Assembly (NCBI GenBank): GCA_030765045.1
Contig: CM060962.1
Location: forward strand, 94,026,412-94,090,411
From: Tenodera sinensis
Lineage: Eukaryota > Arthropoda > Insecta > Mantodea > Mantidae
Reading direction: 5' to 3'
Length of the DNA stretch: 64,000 bases
The notes under the pieces were generated by a model. The model was given only the letters and a program-made list of their open reading frames with translations. It ran no database searches and was not told the origin of the DNA. How positions within the stretch are numbered: the stretch's first letter is position 1; each line of letters opens with the position of its first letter. Position numbers and translations under genes: made by a program. Of this stretch, positions 1 to 10,871 are shown piece by piece.

Positions 1-179
1 AATCTATTCAGAGCACAAAGAATCCCCACACCAAAATACACTTTCACACTGATTTTTAAAAATCAGCAGCCGGCAGTTACATTCCAAAAAGGAGTCCCCA
101 CACACCACTTTAGAAGATCAGCACAGTATACCACACAATTACAATAACCTCAAGAAGACACAGCAGAACAAAAACCCAG

Positions 180-974
180 GAAAACCAACAAAAACCCAAT
201 TGTACCAAAAGGCATACCCTATGACATACCGGACATCACTCTCTTAACCAGTATCCAAGAAAACTATCTCAAAGTGACCAGGGGTACAAGGAAATAAGCA
301 GAGAAAGACCCACACCCCTTGTTAGAGTTTTTAGCACCTATGTTGCCAACGTAAGTACAATCTTAGCAGATGAGGCCATCATTGAAAAACAAATATTTAG
401 AGCAGAAACTTCCAAGCACACAGAACACCATATCCCCTGCAAGCAGTGCCATCAATGCAGTCATCAGCGGCAAGAGTGCGCTAACCAGGCTTTCACTGCG
501 GCAACAGGGCTGACACAAGACACTACCAGCACAGTACCAAGCATAATGCACCATTCTGTGCCACCTGCAGAACCACTGGCCACTACACCAGGCAAGTAAG
601 GTACCCACTGTACCCGAGGAACCCTCCAACCACAGCAACACAGATTACAGAAACTCACATACTCCCTCACAATATCCCAGCAGCCCCCAACAGAATGGCC
701 AGAATTGAAATTCCCCAAACTACCAAGCAACAAGAAAGACATGACACCCCAGGAGACTGTCAGCTTATTCAAACACATCATTACACCAACAGGAGAGCAA
801 ATTAAGTCTCTGCAGCAACAAATCAACCACATTCAGGAAAATATCACCTTCATACAGGATGTTGCAAAAAGTCTCATCACACAGATACTGTCAATAGTAA
901 TCTCCCCGCACCACCCCTCCAAATCAATGGATAAGTTTACTTCACATCACCCAAAATGCACAGAAGACTTTTAA
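180..974 (+). pseudogene. LINE ORF1 (gag-like) remnant
   Basis: The translated fragments show a gag-type RNA-binding region (KGIPYDIPDITLLTSIQE near 210-270, PTPLVRVFSTYVANV near 310-355). A CX2CX4HX4C zinc knuckle follows at 438-479 (C-KQ-C-HQCS-H-QRQE-C). A second knuckle near 557-600 has lost its last cysteine and is in another frame, showing at least one frameshift. Such proteins bind the element RNA in a ribonucleoprotein. The last frame segment (705-974) is probably the ORF1 C-terminus. Not translatable as a whole. Confidence 0.7.
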
Positions 975-975
975 G

Positions 976-1735
976 ATGGTAGTAAACACAGCAAAAATAG
1001 GTAACCAACTGGCCATCTTTATGCACAACATACAGCAAAGAAACACAGCAATGGCAGCCGCAACAGCACTATCCCACACACAACTCAATATTAAATTTCT
1101 CCATATCAACACAGATAGCATCAGTGGAAAAAGACAACAGTTACAAAAGCTACTGACACACCACACAGCTGATATCATCACCATTAATAAGACTAAATTA
1201 AATAAACACAGAAACTTCAATTTCCAACCCCTACAAATATTCAGGAAAGACAGAGCACAAGGAGCTGGAGGAGTAATAATACTCGCCAAGAATGAGCTGA
1301 ATCCTAAGCAAGTAGACATGCCCCCAGCCTTCCAGGAGCACGAGCTCCTATTGGTTGAAGACCAAATTCAGAGACAGAAGATCCACATAGCCACATTGTA
1401 CATCCCACTCAAATCACCATTCCCATCAGCTATACTTAAATACCTCCATAACAATATCCCCACCTAATTATAGCCGGAGACCTGAATGCCAACAATACTG
1501 AATTACTAGATGAACACAAACACACATGGCCAACAGAAACTACTTGACGACACGGAACTCTAACTAGTCCTTGTACCAGGACCAACCAGACTAGGTAGAG
1601 AAAATCAGCGACCAAGCTCCACCAACAAAATAATCACCTCAAAACTCACCTTCCCACACAATTAAGATACAATCACCAATGCACCCCCTGACACAGATCA
1701 CATCCCCATAATAGTCACCATCAGAACAAATACTT
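976..1735 (+). pseudogene. LINE ORF2 endonuclease domain remnant
   Basis: The opening run LNIKFLHINTDSISGK, then ADIITINKTKL, resembles the N-terminal strand and metal-binding region of AP-like endonucleases of Jockey-type LINEs. After a frameshift near 1467 comes IIAGDLNANN, the conserved GDxNA motif, and TDHIPIIVTI, the SDH-type catalytic histidine motif, near 1690-1730. The domain nicks target DNA in this family. Several stops make the copy inactive. Confidence 0.72.
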
Positions 1736-2034
1736 ACCCAAGCCCAAAAGATCCATCACTATACACGACTTTTAAAACGCACAATGGGAACTGTTTAAAC
1801 AAACAGCAGAATGCCTCCAAACAACCTTGCTCAACCACCCACCACAACATGCCATGATTTTGATGTATATCCCTCACCAGCATCAAAGCCTGCAAAGCTG
1901 CAGTACCACAAAAGACAATAAACATTAATCCATACAGCAGACCCCTCCCACTGCACATAATACAGTTGATAAGAAGAAAAAGGAAAGCACACTGACAGTT
2001 CATAAACATCACCCAGAAGATGAGCGCATAGTAA

Positions 2035-3250
2035 ATAACCTACAACAAGATGTCAAAGAAGCAATAGAAACACACAACCAAGACAGATGGAACACCCAGC
2101 TCGACAGAATCACCAAAAATCATACACAAGACGCAGTGAAATTCTGGAGACTTATTAAAAGTACCAAGAAGAAAGCATTTCCCAACTATCCCATTAAAAA
2201 GAATGGCCAAACCATCCAGGACAGCCAAAAAACTTGAAATATTCAGATAGCACTATAGTAATGTGTTCCAAACCCCCCCAAGATCCCAAATTTGACAAGA
2301 CCTACTATAATAGAATAAACTACCATGTTCAACTACACCAGACATTGCACACACAACTTCCAATAGAAGACCTGGACCTGACAGACAAAGCAGAGCAGCC
2401 AATCAGCGAGCAGGATGTCCTAAATGCCATACCCAGAACAAAAAACACTGCCCCAGCACCAGATGACATTTTCTATATCATGTTGCGAAAACTGCCAGCA
2501 ATTACCATACAGCACCTAGCCACCAGCTATAACATCATCTTAAAACATGGTTACCATCCCCTGCAGCGGAAGAAAGCCCAAATACTTCTCATTGAAAAAC
2601 CCGGAAAGGACAAAAAAGAGCACAAAAACTATAGGCCCATCTCCCTCACCTCCACCCTCTCAAGAAAATCATCATCACCAGACTTACAAAAATACGTACA
2701 GACAGACAACTCATACCATCCACACAGGCAGGCTACAGGAGTGACATCACTATACAAGATCAACTTGTCAGAGTGATGTCACAGTTCCAGGATGCCTAAA
2801 ACAGAGGCTTCACAACAGTGGCAACCTTCTTCGATATACAGTCAGCATTTGATAAATGTTGGATTAATGGTCTGTTGTATAAACTGACTTATTTTAAAAT
2901 TCCAGCATGCATCGTCAGATGGATCACAAGCTTCCTGACCAATCGCCAATGGTACTGCAAACATTAAAAACATTACAATCAACAAACATCAAATCCTATC
3001 CATATGGCAGCATGCACACCACAAGGGAGCATCATCTCCAGCCTCCTGTACATCTTAAAAACTGCAGACACACCATAAGTGATACATCCCTCAATACAAC
3101 TGGCCCAATATGCCAATGGCACAGCATATTGGAGCGCGCGCACGCACACACGCGCACACGCACGCACACACAGACACAGACACAGACACAGACACAGACA
3201 CAGACACAGACACAGACACAGACACAGACACAGACACAGACACAGACACA

Positions 3251-3303
<53 letters not shown>

Positions 3304-3900
3304 CTCTCTGCTGCAAGACAAAGTAGAGTTCCAGCTCAAGGAGTTTCTAAAATGGACGAGGAAGTGGCAAATCACAATAAACATACAAAACACAAAGGCC
3401 ATAGTGCTCAGAAAGAAGAGGAAGGAAAAACTTAAGATAGCCACTATCCGTTTCAACAATGAAATAATCTGATGTCAAAAGACCATTAAATATCTTGGCC
3501 TAAACATACATTACACCCTATCTGTAATGCCACACTATACACAACTACTCAAGAAAACCTGACCTATACAGAAAATCCTCACATATCTTGCCGAACTCAA
3601 CAGAAGAGGATTATCACCAGCCATATTAAGGAAGCTATACATTGCCTTAATCCATCCCCACCTCACATATGCAGCAGTAGCCACTATGCCCCTATTTACC
3701 AGTGAATCAATAAAGAAAATTCAAGCTTTCGAGTGGAAATGCCTAAGAACAGCTTTCAAACTATTGCCATCCTACAGAACAAACCTTCTCCATGAATACA
3801 CCAGAACAATGCCCATTGATAAACATTACAAAACCTCGTGCTCAATTACATTCATAATGCACAAACCAGAAGCTACAGGAGACAGTTGATCAACATAGCA
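2035..3900 (+). pseudogene. LINE ORF2 reverse transcriptase remnant, split by microsatellite
   Basis: Motifs run in order: TAPAPDDIFY (equivalent of the KAPGPD motif, about 2450), KNYRPISLTSTL (about 2630), FFDIQSAFDKCWINGL (motif A, about 2830-2870), TPQGSIISSLLYIL (motif B, about 3020-3060), YANGTAYWS (motif C, the FADD equivalent, about 3105-3135). A CA/CAGA microsatellite directly follows motif C, and RT sequence resumes with EFLKWTRKWQITIN at about 3340. Catalytic FADD is YANG here, so the copy could not be active. A C-terminal tail is seen at 3686-3889. Confidence 0.8.
3136..3300 (+). repeat. (CACAGA)n/(CA)n compound microsatellite
   Basis: GCGCGCACGCACACACG leads into about 15 copies of the CAGACA hexamer and then more than 20 CA dinucleotides. 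It interrupts the LINE reverse transcriptase just after the degenerate motif C. Long open frames across it on both strands (poly-TH, poly-CV and similar) are artefacts of the repeat. Confidence 0.95.
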
Positions 3901-4315
3901 CAGAAGATGAAAACCATAGTACCCAACCAGTGAGACAAAAATCTCCCTCTGATAACCCTCATACAAGTTTATGACAAGCACCAGCAAGACAAACAAGAAC
4001 AACTGCAGCAACATTTACAAAATTTCATAAATATTTAATAAACCACCCTCCCGAACCATAAACAAAACTCACTGATACAGAAAGAATACGAAGTGCAGCA
4101 GCAATCAATAAATACCATCTCCGACCAATAACACAGCTTTCTTGGGCAATAAAAAAAATTCTTGGGCAATGTTGACATGCCGGTGAATAGTTGTGTGACT
4201 GCAAGGAGCAATATAAAAAAAAATAAAAATATATATATATAAACAAAAAATACAAAATACATAAACAAAAAATATGTAAAAATAAAAAAAAATAATATTT
4301 AATATTTTATAAGTA

Positions 4316-5425
4316 TATTGCGAACCAAACTAAAAACCAAGACAAATTGTAGCACTCCAACCTTAAGATCTCTGCCCAAACACTAAACCCATAACTCTAA
4401 ACTCAGCTGAAGAGGGACTAATCCCTAAATAGCCTGGGCATACTTTGCACACCCAAAATCTGCATTTTGTTTGTTTGTTCTGACAGACAGTTTTTAGTAG
4501 ACAGTTGAGAGCAAGAGTTCAGTGAGTTCACTGAACAGCAGTAGGAGCAGTTCAGTTGTGAGTTATAACTCAGTAGTTCAGTTATGATTTGTTTTGACAG
4601 ATCAGTTATGTTTTGTTCTGAGTGTGTGCAACAATGTCTCAAGTGTAACATTTGAGCCATGCTAAGTGCTTAAGAGACAAATAATGTATATTTAGCAGTA
4701 ATTATTAGAATATTCTGAATGCAGGTATAAGCCAAGCTATACTACTTTACAGAAATCTGTATCTCAGTACCTCCCGAAGGAGCAATTTAATTACCAGTAT
4801 AGAAACATTACAGTTTTTGTATAAAATAACTATAAAACACTGTTTAAGAAAATGTCATTTATGTAATGTAAATGATAATACAGGTATTAATTATGATTTA
4901 GTTACTTGTTACTGGAGGTAACTACTTTAGAAGAACTTTATATTAAAAAATAGCTAATACCTATTTAATTGTATTTAATCACTTCTTTATAGGGTATGAA
5001 CAAATAGTTATTTTTTTGAAAGAATACACCTTGGCTTCTGCTATATTCAATATGATATGGCATTCTATGCAAAGTAAACAAGTTTCTTATCACAGGATAG
5101 TAGAAACACTGCACTACTGCACTCCTGAATAGCAAAATGTATTGTTTTTCTTTGGAATCATCACCAATTCTTAGCTGCAGTATGCTTGCTGCCTTAGCTG
5201 TGGATAAGAATACCTATTAAGCAGTCTGTAGCATTAATATCAATGGATAGAGAGGCAAAAAAATAGGTAACTAAGAGAAACCCTACTGATAAACAGGAGG
5301 AACATGGAGCCTCTTTAGAGGCATATTTATCTATTTCTGAGTTTGATTTGTAATACATATCTGGTATTCCATATACTTATACTAACGTTATTCTAAGCTA
5401 CTTTAAACATGTAGGAGCAACTTAC
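4316..5425. other. Calcium channel intron, non-coding
   Basis: AT-rich sequence with no coding signal. At 4480-4640 the motif CAGTT and its complement recur and form palindromes (see separate entry). The rest shows nothing recognisable, and no I-II linker exon. Confidence 0.6.
4517..4571. repeat. Two palindromes in a CAGTT-rich patch
   Basis: GTTCAGTGA and TCACTGAAC flank a 2-bp spacer at 4517-4536, and GAGTTATAACTC is a perfect palindrome at 4560-4571. Many CAGTT/AACTG words lie between 4480 and 4620. This may be the terminal part of an unrecognised transposon or a low-complexity drift product. Confidence 0.55.
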
Positions 5426-5529
5426 CCACTCAGAACACCAAGAATGAGGTTCATCACAAAGAAAGCCCCAAGGATTACCATTGAGATAAAGTATATCCAC
5501 TGCCATGTGTTGCCCATCGCATCTTCAAC
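5426..5529 (-). CDS. Ca-alpha1D: Calcium channel alpha-1 exon, domain I S6
   Basis: The 104-nt exon reads VEDAMGNTWQWIYFISMVIL, then GAFFVMNLILGVLS, plus GG of a split glycine codon. It is the pore-lining S6 helix of domain I and the family's start of the I-II linker would follow (GEFSKERE). The donor GTAAG begins at 5425. I searched 1-5425 on this strand for that next exon and did not see it, so it lies beyond the left edge. In mammals the S6 exon is alternatively spliced in pairs; I see no second copy nearby. Confidence 0.96.
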
Positions 5530-6005
5530 CTAATAAACATATTAGTCTGATTAACAGAAAATAATGCAATTTCAACTTAAGAACCTTCTTTCTTATTCCT
5601 TTTACCCCATTTTCCGCTAAATATTTCATATTTTAAGCAAAATTGAGAACCAAACGTATATACCAGTTGAGTCAGGTGCCCCTTATTTTCCAGTTTTATG
5701 CAATCAGCACTTTATACTCTAACATGAAAACATCAGCTCCTATGCTAGGTTCTACCCAAGTATTTTACATGAATGTCTTTGCATTAACACTTGATGAAAT
5801 TAGTACTAATAGAAATGTTAGAGCATTGCCAAAAATATACTCATAATTAGGGCTTGGAAGTTCATGCCCTAAAAAACACTGAAATATGCATGCCAATATG
5901 CTCTTAAAAACCTGAAAATATGCCAAGAAATATGCACTATTTAATTAAAACAATTAATGTCCCTTTGCAGTAGACAAGTTAGTATAACTATTAAATAAAT
6001 TTACC

Positions 6006-7071
6006 TTATTCCTTAGAGGTTGAAGCAGAAGTGGTCCCACTGCTAGTATTAACTGCTAAATTGCAGTTCACAACCAACATTTTGCACAAATTTTCAACTG
6101 TAAAACATCATCTGTTGTCTCGCAAAACACTTTTGTAACGTGAAAAACTTCTCTCCATGTCACAAGATGTTATCGGGGCATATTTAAATGATGTTAACTG
6201 CTTCACAGAGAGAGTGAAGTCTCTTGGTATGACAGATGGTTTCCTTTTGAGGATGTCTCGAATATCGCACATCTATTTATAACCAGAATTTTTTGAAATT
6301 ACATAATTAACTTTTTCTTTTGCTTTTTTTCCTATGCTACCAGGAATCGAACTTAGATCACATTTTACCATATAAGGACCTGCATCAGTAACAAATAAAA
6401 GTAACCGGTCATATTTGATTCCACACGGCCATAGTAATTTCAAAGAGTCCATCACAAACTGGGTCACAGTTACATTGTCAGTGGCCGACAATTCGCACCC
6501 ATTAAGAATATAAGGTGTAGTCTTTTGTTCATTATTTAAAGCACCTACGATTATATTTGCAATAGAATGACACTCAAAATCAGGGGTTTCATCAACAGAC
6601 AACCATACAAACTGAACCGCTAAGTCATTTTGTATATTTGACAATATGTTATTATAACAATGTCCTACATAAGTCTTACACAGAGTACTTTCTTCAGGCA
6701 CATGTTGTTCAAGTGTACTTGACAAGAAGGTTAATATAGGTTTTTAAATGTCGGTTTATTAATTTTGAACAAGGGAATATCAGCAGCTAAAAATGCATGG
6801 CACAAGTCATAGGAAAATTCAGTAATCCTACTTCCTAAATACTCTACTAGCTGCTTTTGAACAGGTTCTTTGTTTGCAAATTTTCTGATTAAATTCTCCT
6901 TATGCTTTGCTGGTTTATGTGCTGAACTATTTGAAATCTTTTCTCACTTCCTACATTTTACTCACACGCTCCACAAAACAGTACCCTATTATCTGTAGAT
7001 ATTAAATCACTCGAAAACTCTTTCTCCAAATTAATTAATCTAGCACTCGAACTTGGTTTTATTTTCGGCAT
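6006..7071 (-). pseudogene. hAT transposase remnant
   Basis: Reading right to left: a start MPKIKPSSSARL with a FCGAC zinc-finger-like cysteine pair (BED-type region); EFSYDLCHAFLAADIPLFKI; a 150-residue open stretch with WLSVDETPDFECHSIANIIV (the first catalytic Asp region) and LLLFVTDAGPYMVK (the second); then, after a deletion of the central domain, ITSCDMERSFSRYKSVL and NLCKMLVVNCN, the C-terminal dimerisation motif. Family transposases cut and paste DNA; this copy has stops, frameshifts and the deletion, so it is dead. The C-terminal stop is at 6008-6006. Confidence 0.88.
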
Positions 7072-7328
7072 TTGAAGAGCTTTTTAACATTTGATGCGCC
7101 TAATTTAATTTGGTGGGAACCAGTTCACAACACTGTTGCGTTTGAAGACCACGATGCAACTACTGGTGGGCAGGCAAGCATTGACCTGCACTTTATCTTT
7201 GTTAATATAAACGTCTTAGATAACACACTGATTATTCTCTACGCACCTGCATAAATAATGAAGGGATGGAAACAGGGGATTCACTTCATGACAACATGAC
7301 TCAACATTAGTTCTCGCCACCTCGCGAG

Positions 7329-7562
7329 CTGTATCATGTGCAATACTACCAATATGAAAAATATTATACAGATGGGAAAAAATAATTTTAAAAAAACATA
7401 AAAATCATTAAATATGCAAGATAGGGGCTATAATATCGAAATCTTTGTCAGTTGTATCATCATGTGCAATACTAGCAATATGAAAAATACTATCCAATGG
7501 AAAAAAATAATAAAAAACCATTAAAATATGCAACATGGGAGCTATAATATTGAAATATTATG
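7329..7562. repeat. Imperfect tandem duplication of about 115 bp inside the hAT element
   Basis: Two adjacent copies share TGCAATACTA, AATATGAAAAATA, ATTAAATATGCAA and GGGCTATAATAT-type words in the same order (copy 1 from about 7329, copy 2 from about 7450). They lie in the subterminal region between transposase start and right TIR, where hAT elements often have transposase-binding repeats. Confidence 0.7.
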
Positions 7563-7938
7563 CATTTATCAAAATCAAGAAAATATGCAGTTATATGCAC
7601 CATAAAATCACGTCCAAATAACTGACAATTCCATAATTCGTGCACATAATGTGAAAGCATACATTTTTAACCCCTATGAAAAAACATACAAATGCATGAA
7701 CTTCCTAGCCCTACTCATAATTTAACTGCTGACTTTTGCACCACTGCAAATTTTCACTGGTACCAGTGAATACATATGAACCCATTAATGCTCAGCGGTC
7801 TATTTATAGACCACTACTGATATTTTTTTATTTATTTTGCATGCATTCTCGAGAATTATTTTGCCCATGTATGTCATCATTGAGGTTATCTGATTATTTG
7901 AATCCATTATTGTCTCTTTAGAACACTGTGCATGAGTG

Positions 7939-8168
7939 TCGGCAGACTTTTTTCCAGGGGGGGCACATGTTCGAAATTTGCAATCATATAACATTAAATC
8001 ATTATTTTACTGTCAAAATTTATAATATTTATTGCAGATAACCGTATTAATTTGTGCTAAATAAAAATTGTTCTTTACATCAAAATTAAAATAATAGTTT
8101 AATAGTCAGTAACTGGCTGCACATTAAGTTCAACTTCCAAGGGCGGGCCGCGGCCCGTCCTTGCCCCG
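7939..8168. repeat. Interspersed repeat R, copy 1
   Basis: Begins TCGGCAGACTTTTTTCCAGG, has a shared core with CGTATTAATTTGTGCTAAAT, and ends in a GC-rich CGGCCCGTCCTTGCCCC. A second, clearly related copy is at 27102-27340. G-run at one end and C-rich at the other suggest a small non-autonomous DNA transposon. Both copies lie within piggyBac-like elements. Confidence 0.75.
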
Positions 8169-8292
8169 GTTTCACAATGCCCATGATACTGTGTGCTTAT
8201 TAATTTACAACAAGGTGCAAATAAGTTCAGTGCCTGTGAAAGAATATTATTTTTTGTTTCTTGTTACATTTCCCTCCCAGCTTCCTGTAATA

Positions 8293-9448
8293 CAGTTGCC
8301 GCAATGGAAATCTTCATAAGGTAATAAAAACAAACACTGACTTTACATGGTTTTATTTTTAACTTCTCTCTACAATTAGTACTTGATCTTATTTCCCTTA
8401 GCTTTTATCACTTTCAGGAGTCTCCTAGGCATTGATTCTGCTAGATATTCAAAATATTTTTTGTCCATTTCCACCCATAACTTCAACACTTCCTGTAGCT
8501 CCTTAATACTTGATGGTTACAGCTCTTCTATTTCATTTTTCATTTGATTCCAAGCATTTTCTATCAGATTTAGGTCAGGAGAGTTACCAGGCCATTCAAG
8601 TGCAGGTATATTATCTTTCAGGAACTTCTGAACCATCTTTGTCCTATGTGCAGGGGCACCATCATGCATGAAGTGCTGATGCTGGTGAACCAGCCAAAAT
8701 GTGACCAAATGCTGTTATAACACTTCTAAATAGTTACTTCCCTTCATTATAACATTCTTTGGGAGAAAGTACAAGCCACCTCTACCATAATTGCCACTAA
8801 AAGCACCCCATACCATCACACTTTCTGGATGTTTAACAGTTTTGACAGTTAACTTTGGATCATACCGTGACACATTTTTTGACCACCTCATCATTTTGTA
8901 CTTTCCTCTGACCAGTTTGAAAGTGCTTTCATCAGAAAACATTACTTTGCGCCAGTCCTCTCATGTCCAGTGCTGATATGTCTTGCAAACATTTACCTTT
9001 TCTTCTTCATAGCTTCAGCCAGAAGAGGCTTCTTGGCTGCACACTGACTTGGTAAACCTAAGTCTCTTTGAAGTCGATGCTGAATGGTCCATATTGCAAC
9101 ATTGTTGAGAAGGTCTGGGTGTTTCTTCTTTAACCCTGCCACTGTAATCCATGGATCAGCCATCACTTCACGTTTTAGCAGGTCATCAGTTCTTGTTCAT
9201 GTCTTTCTTTTGCCACCTGAGCCCATTTTTCATCTTGGTGTGGCACCAGATGGAAAAGATGCTGCTGCTGTTTTTAGGTCATAAATAGCTTGTCTTGAAA
9301 CCTTTAGATCGGCGGCTACATGAATTACAGAGGTACCTACTTCCAATAGAGTTAAAGCATGAGTCTTCTCCTCAGTACTCAAACTGAGTACATCTACATA
9401 AAGATTTTCCTTGCATTAACAATGTAAAGATTTCAATTACGGCAACTA
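8293..9448 (-). mobile_element. Tc1-like DNA transposon
   Basis: Flanked by TA dinucleotides (8291-8292, 9449-9450). The TIRs are CAGTTGCCGCAATGGAAATC at the left and TAGTTGCCGTAATTGAAATC (reverse complement) at the right. At 1156 bp it has near full Tc1 length. It is inserted in the piggyBac-like element. Confidence 0.9.
8376..9402 (-). pseudogene. Tc1-like transposase, inactivated
   Basis: The N-terminal helix-turn-helix region reads LSTEEKTHALTLLEVGTS and VAADLKVSRQAIYDLKT, then TVAGLKKKHPDLLNN, IQHRLQRDLGLP. The catalytic core keeps MFSDESTFKL (first Asp, about 8940), FMHDGAPAHRTKMVQKF (second Asp) and NSPDLNLIENAW (Glu); I count 33 residues between the second Asp and the Glu, one fewer than the usual 34. 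The C-terminus continues as MPRRLLKVIKAKGNKIKY with stop at 8378-8376. Several internal stops and frameshifts (near 8950, 8712 and 8516) make it a pseudogene. Confidence 0.9.
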
Positions 9449-9936
9449 TACAATAACCTGTCAATAAAGGTTTCTATTATTGCATCACACAAAGAGTGTG
9501 CTGCTGTAAGCAATTCTAATGCTGAAAATATGAGCCTAAAATAAAAGTGATCTATTTATAGACCCCTGGGCACAAGTGTTATCTCATGTTAGCACACGGA
9601 AATCTCTGCCTGATGCAACAGCCAGTAACATTGTTGCTTCTGTAATAGTATGCAAGCATTTGCCATGGGTGTTATTTGTCTTCTAGTTTTTCTGTTTGAA
9701 ACAGTGAACTTATATTCAACAGTATTCTATATTGTGCTCTTTGAAGCAAGGATAACATGCAAGTACATGGATTCCGGAAGTACATATGTCTTAGTTATTT
9801 TTGGGGATAGATTTGAAATAAGAAAAATTTAAAAAATAATAGGCAAGTCCGTTATTGCTTTTTTCCTTTTCATTATTTTTAGGTTACACTCAAATATACA
9901 GCATGTAATAATTATGACAACATATTCAAAGGAATT

Positions 9937-10418
9937 ATGCTGGATATTGTAAGTGATGATAACTTTTCCAGTGAAATTGAAGATGTCTGAGATACAGTTG
10001 AAGTGATTCTTCCTCCTGATACAAACAGTCTGAGTGATGAAGATGAAGCACTACAGGTATAGTAAATGTGAATGATGTTCCTGGTCCAGTTGAAATACAT
10101 TTCACTGGCTCTGAAAATGAACAAATGACTCTAGGTTTGAAAAGTCAAACAAAAAAAGAAAACTTTGCAACCGACCAACAAAATATGAAAAGGAATGTGC
10201 TTTCCAAGTACACTAAAATTCCAGAAAATGGCTATACTTCACATGAAAAATGGGAAGAAATGGAAACAAACTTTAAGGATTGCATGCCACTTGAGATGTG
10301 CAAAAAGGTGATGCAACACTCTGCCATACATGTTTTGAACCTTACCACAGTTGATAAAAAGTTTTTACCACTCCAAATATTTCAGTTAAAATGTGGCTTG
10401 GCTTTAAATGGTCTGTAA
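9937..10418 (+). pseudogene. piggyBac-like transposase N-terminal remnant
   Basis: Starts MLDIVSDDNFSSEIEDV and carries acidic residues (SLSDEDEAL), as in piggyBac N-termini. After a stop and frameshift it continues with DVPGPVEIHFTGSENEQ, YTKIPENGYTSHEKWEEME and a helical stretch ending PLQIFQLKCGLALNGL. The last part resembles the family segment that precedes the catalytic core (ETN-Y-A...LGILLLSG). The DDD catalytic core is absent, so this copy is non-autonomous. Assignment rests on pattern and context; the TTAA ends support it. Confidence 0.62.
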
Positions 10419-10683
10419 TTGCTTTAAAAATAAGGTTTAATCACAAAATATATGAACTTCACGGAAATGTATTAATAATTACAATATGTTTTGGTACTGT
10501 TAACATGCAGTGGTCTATTTATAGCTTGGGTGATTTTGGGACACTGGGTGACTAAAAAGGAAAACCAAATATATTGTTGACATACTATATGCTGAACCAG
10601 TACGTTACACATGTTTTATTTTTCAACTTTTGAAAAGAAAAATAAGTTGGGATTTAATGGGTTAAACTGAAAACTTATCTCTT

Positions 10684-10772
10684 AAGTTACTAGGTAGCTC
10701 AGTTGGAATGAGCTCATGATTTATAAGTAATCCATCTGGTGTAGAGGTGGTTTGAATCTCCTGCATGCACCA
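10684..10772 (+). other. tRNA-like sequence (SINE head or tRNA pseudogene)
   Basis: Contains an A-box-like TAGCTCAGTTGG (10695-10706) and a B-box-like GGTTTGAATCT (10749-10759), a possible anticodon stem-loop between them, a terminal CACCA and a T-run that could end Pol III transcription. The acceptor stem does not pair well, so a functional tRNA is unlikely. Confidence 0.35.
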
Positions 10773-10871
10773 ATTTTTTTACCATGCAACATTAACAAAT
10801 TACATTAGCCGAACAATTACTATGTTAAAAACTGTTATTTTAATTTGTAATCATTTTATTTCCATTTTAGG

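Larger units (their letters stand above)
1..4310 (+). mobile_element. Degenerate Jockey-superfamily LINE, 5' end outside window
   Basis: A non-LTR retrotransposon in sense orientation on the plus strand. In order I see an ORF1 (gag-like) region with zinc knuckles, an AP-like endonuclease, a reverse transcriptase with recognisable motifs, a C-terminal tail and an A/T-rich 3' end at about 4200-4310. It is riddled with stops and frameshifts, so it is an old dead copy. It is unusually C/A-rich compared with the AT-rich flanks. It lies in the calcium channel intron after S6, antisense to that gene. The exact 3' end and TSD were not resolved. Confidence 0.85.
5849..7713 (-). mobile_element. hAT transposon, internally deleted, intact TIRs and TSD
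   Basis: The terminal inverted repeats are TAGGGCTTGGAAGTTCATGC at the left and TAGGGCTAGGAAGTTCATGC (reverse complement) at the right, 19 of 20 matching. Perfect 8-bp duplications CTCATAAT lie at 5841-5848 and 7714-7721. TSD length and transposase type both identify the hAT superfamily. At 1865 bp it is shorter than an autonomous element, and the centre of its transposase is missing. It lies in the last visible channel intron, in the same orientation as the gene. Confidence 0.93.
7781..10661 (+). mobile_element. piggyBac-like element hosting two nested insertions
   Basis: The left end reads CCCATTAATGCTCAGCGGTC after TGAA (a decayed TTAA); the right end, reverse complemented, reads CCCATTAAATCCC next to an intact TTAA at 10662-10665. 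Subterminal near-palindromes GGTCTATTTATAGACC occur at 7797 and, as variants, at 9549 and 10511. TTAA target use is the hallmark of piggyBac. The element holds a 230-bp interspersed repeat (7939-8168), a complete Tc1-like element (8293-9448) and a transposase N-terminus (9937-10418). Confidence 0.8.

Noticed and set aside
2907..3472. Several 90-140-codon open frames on both strands
   Set aside because: They exist only because the CA/CAGA microsatellite lacks stops; no protein signal.
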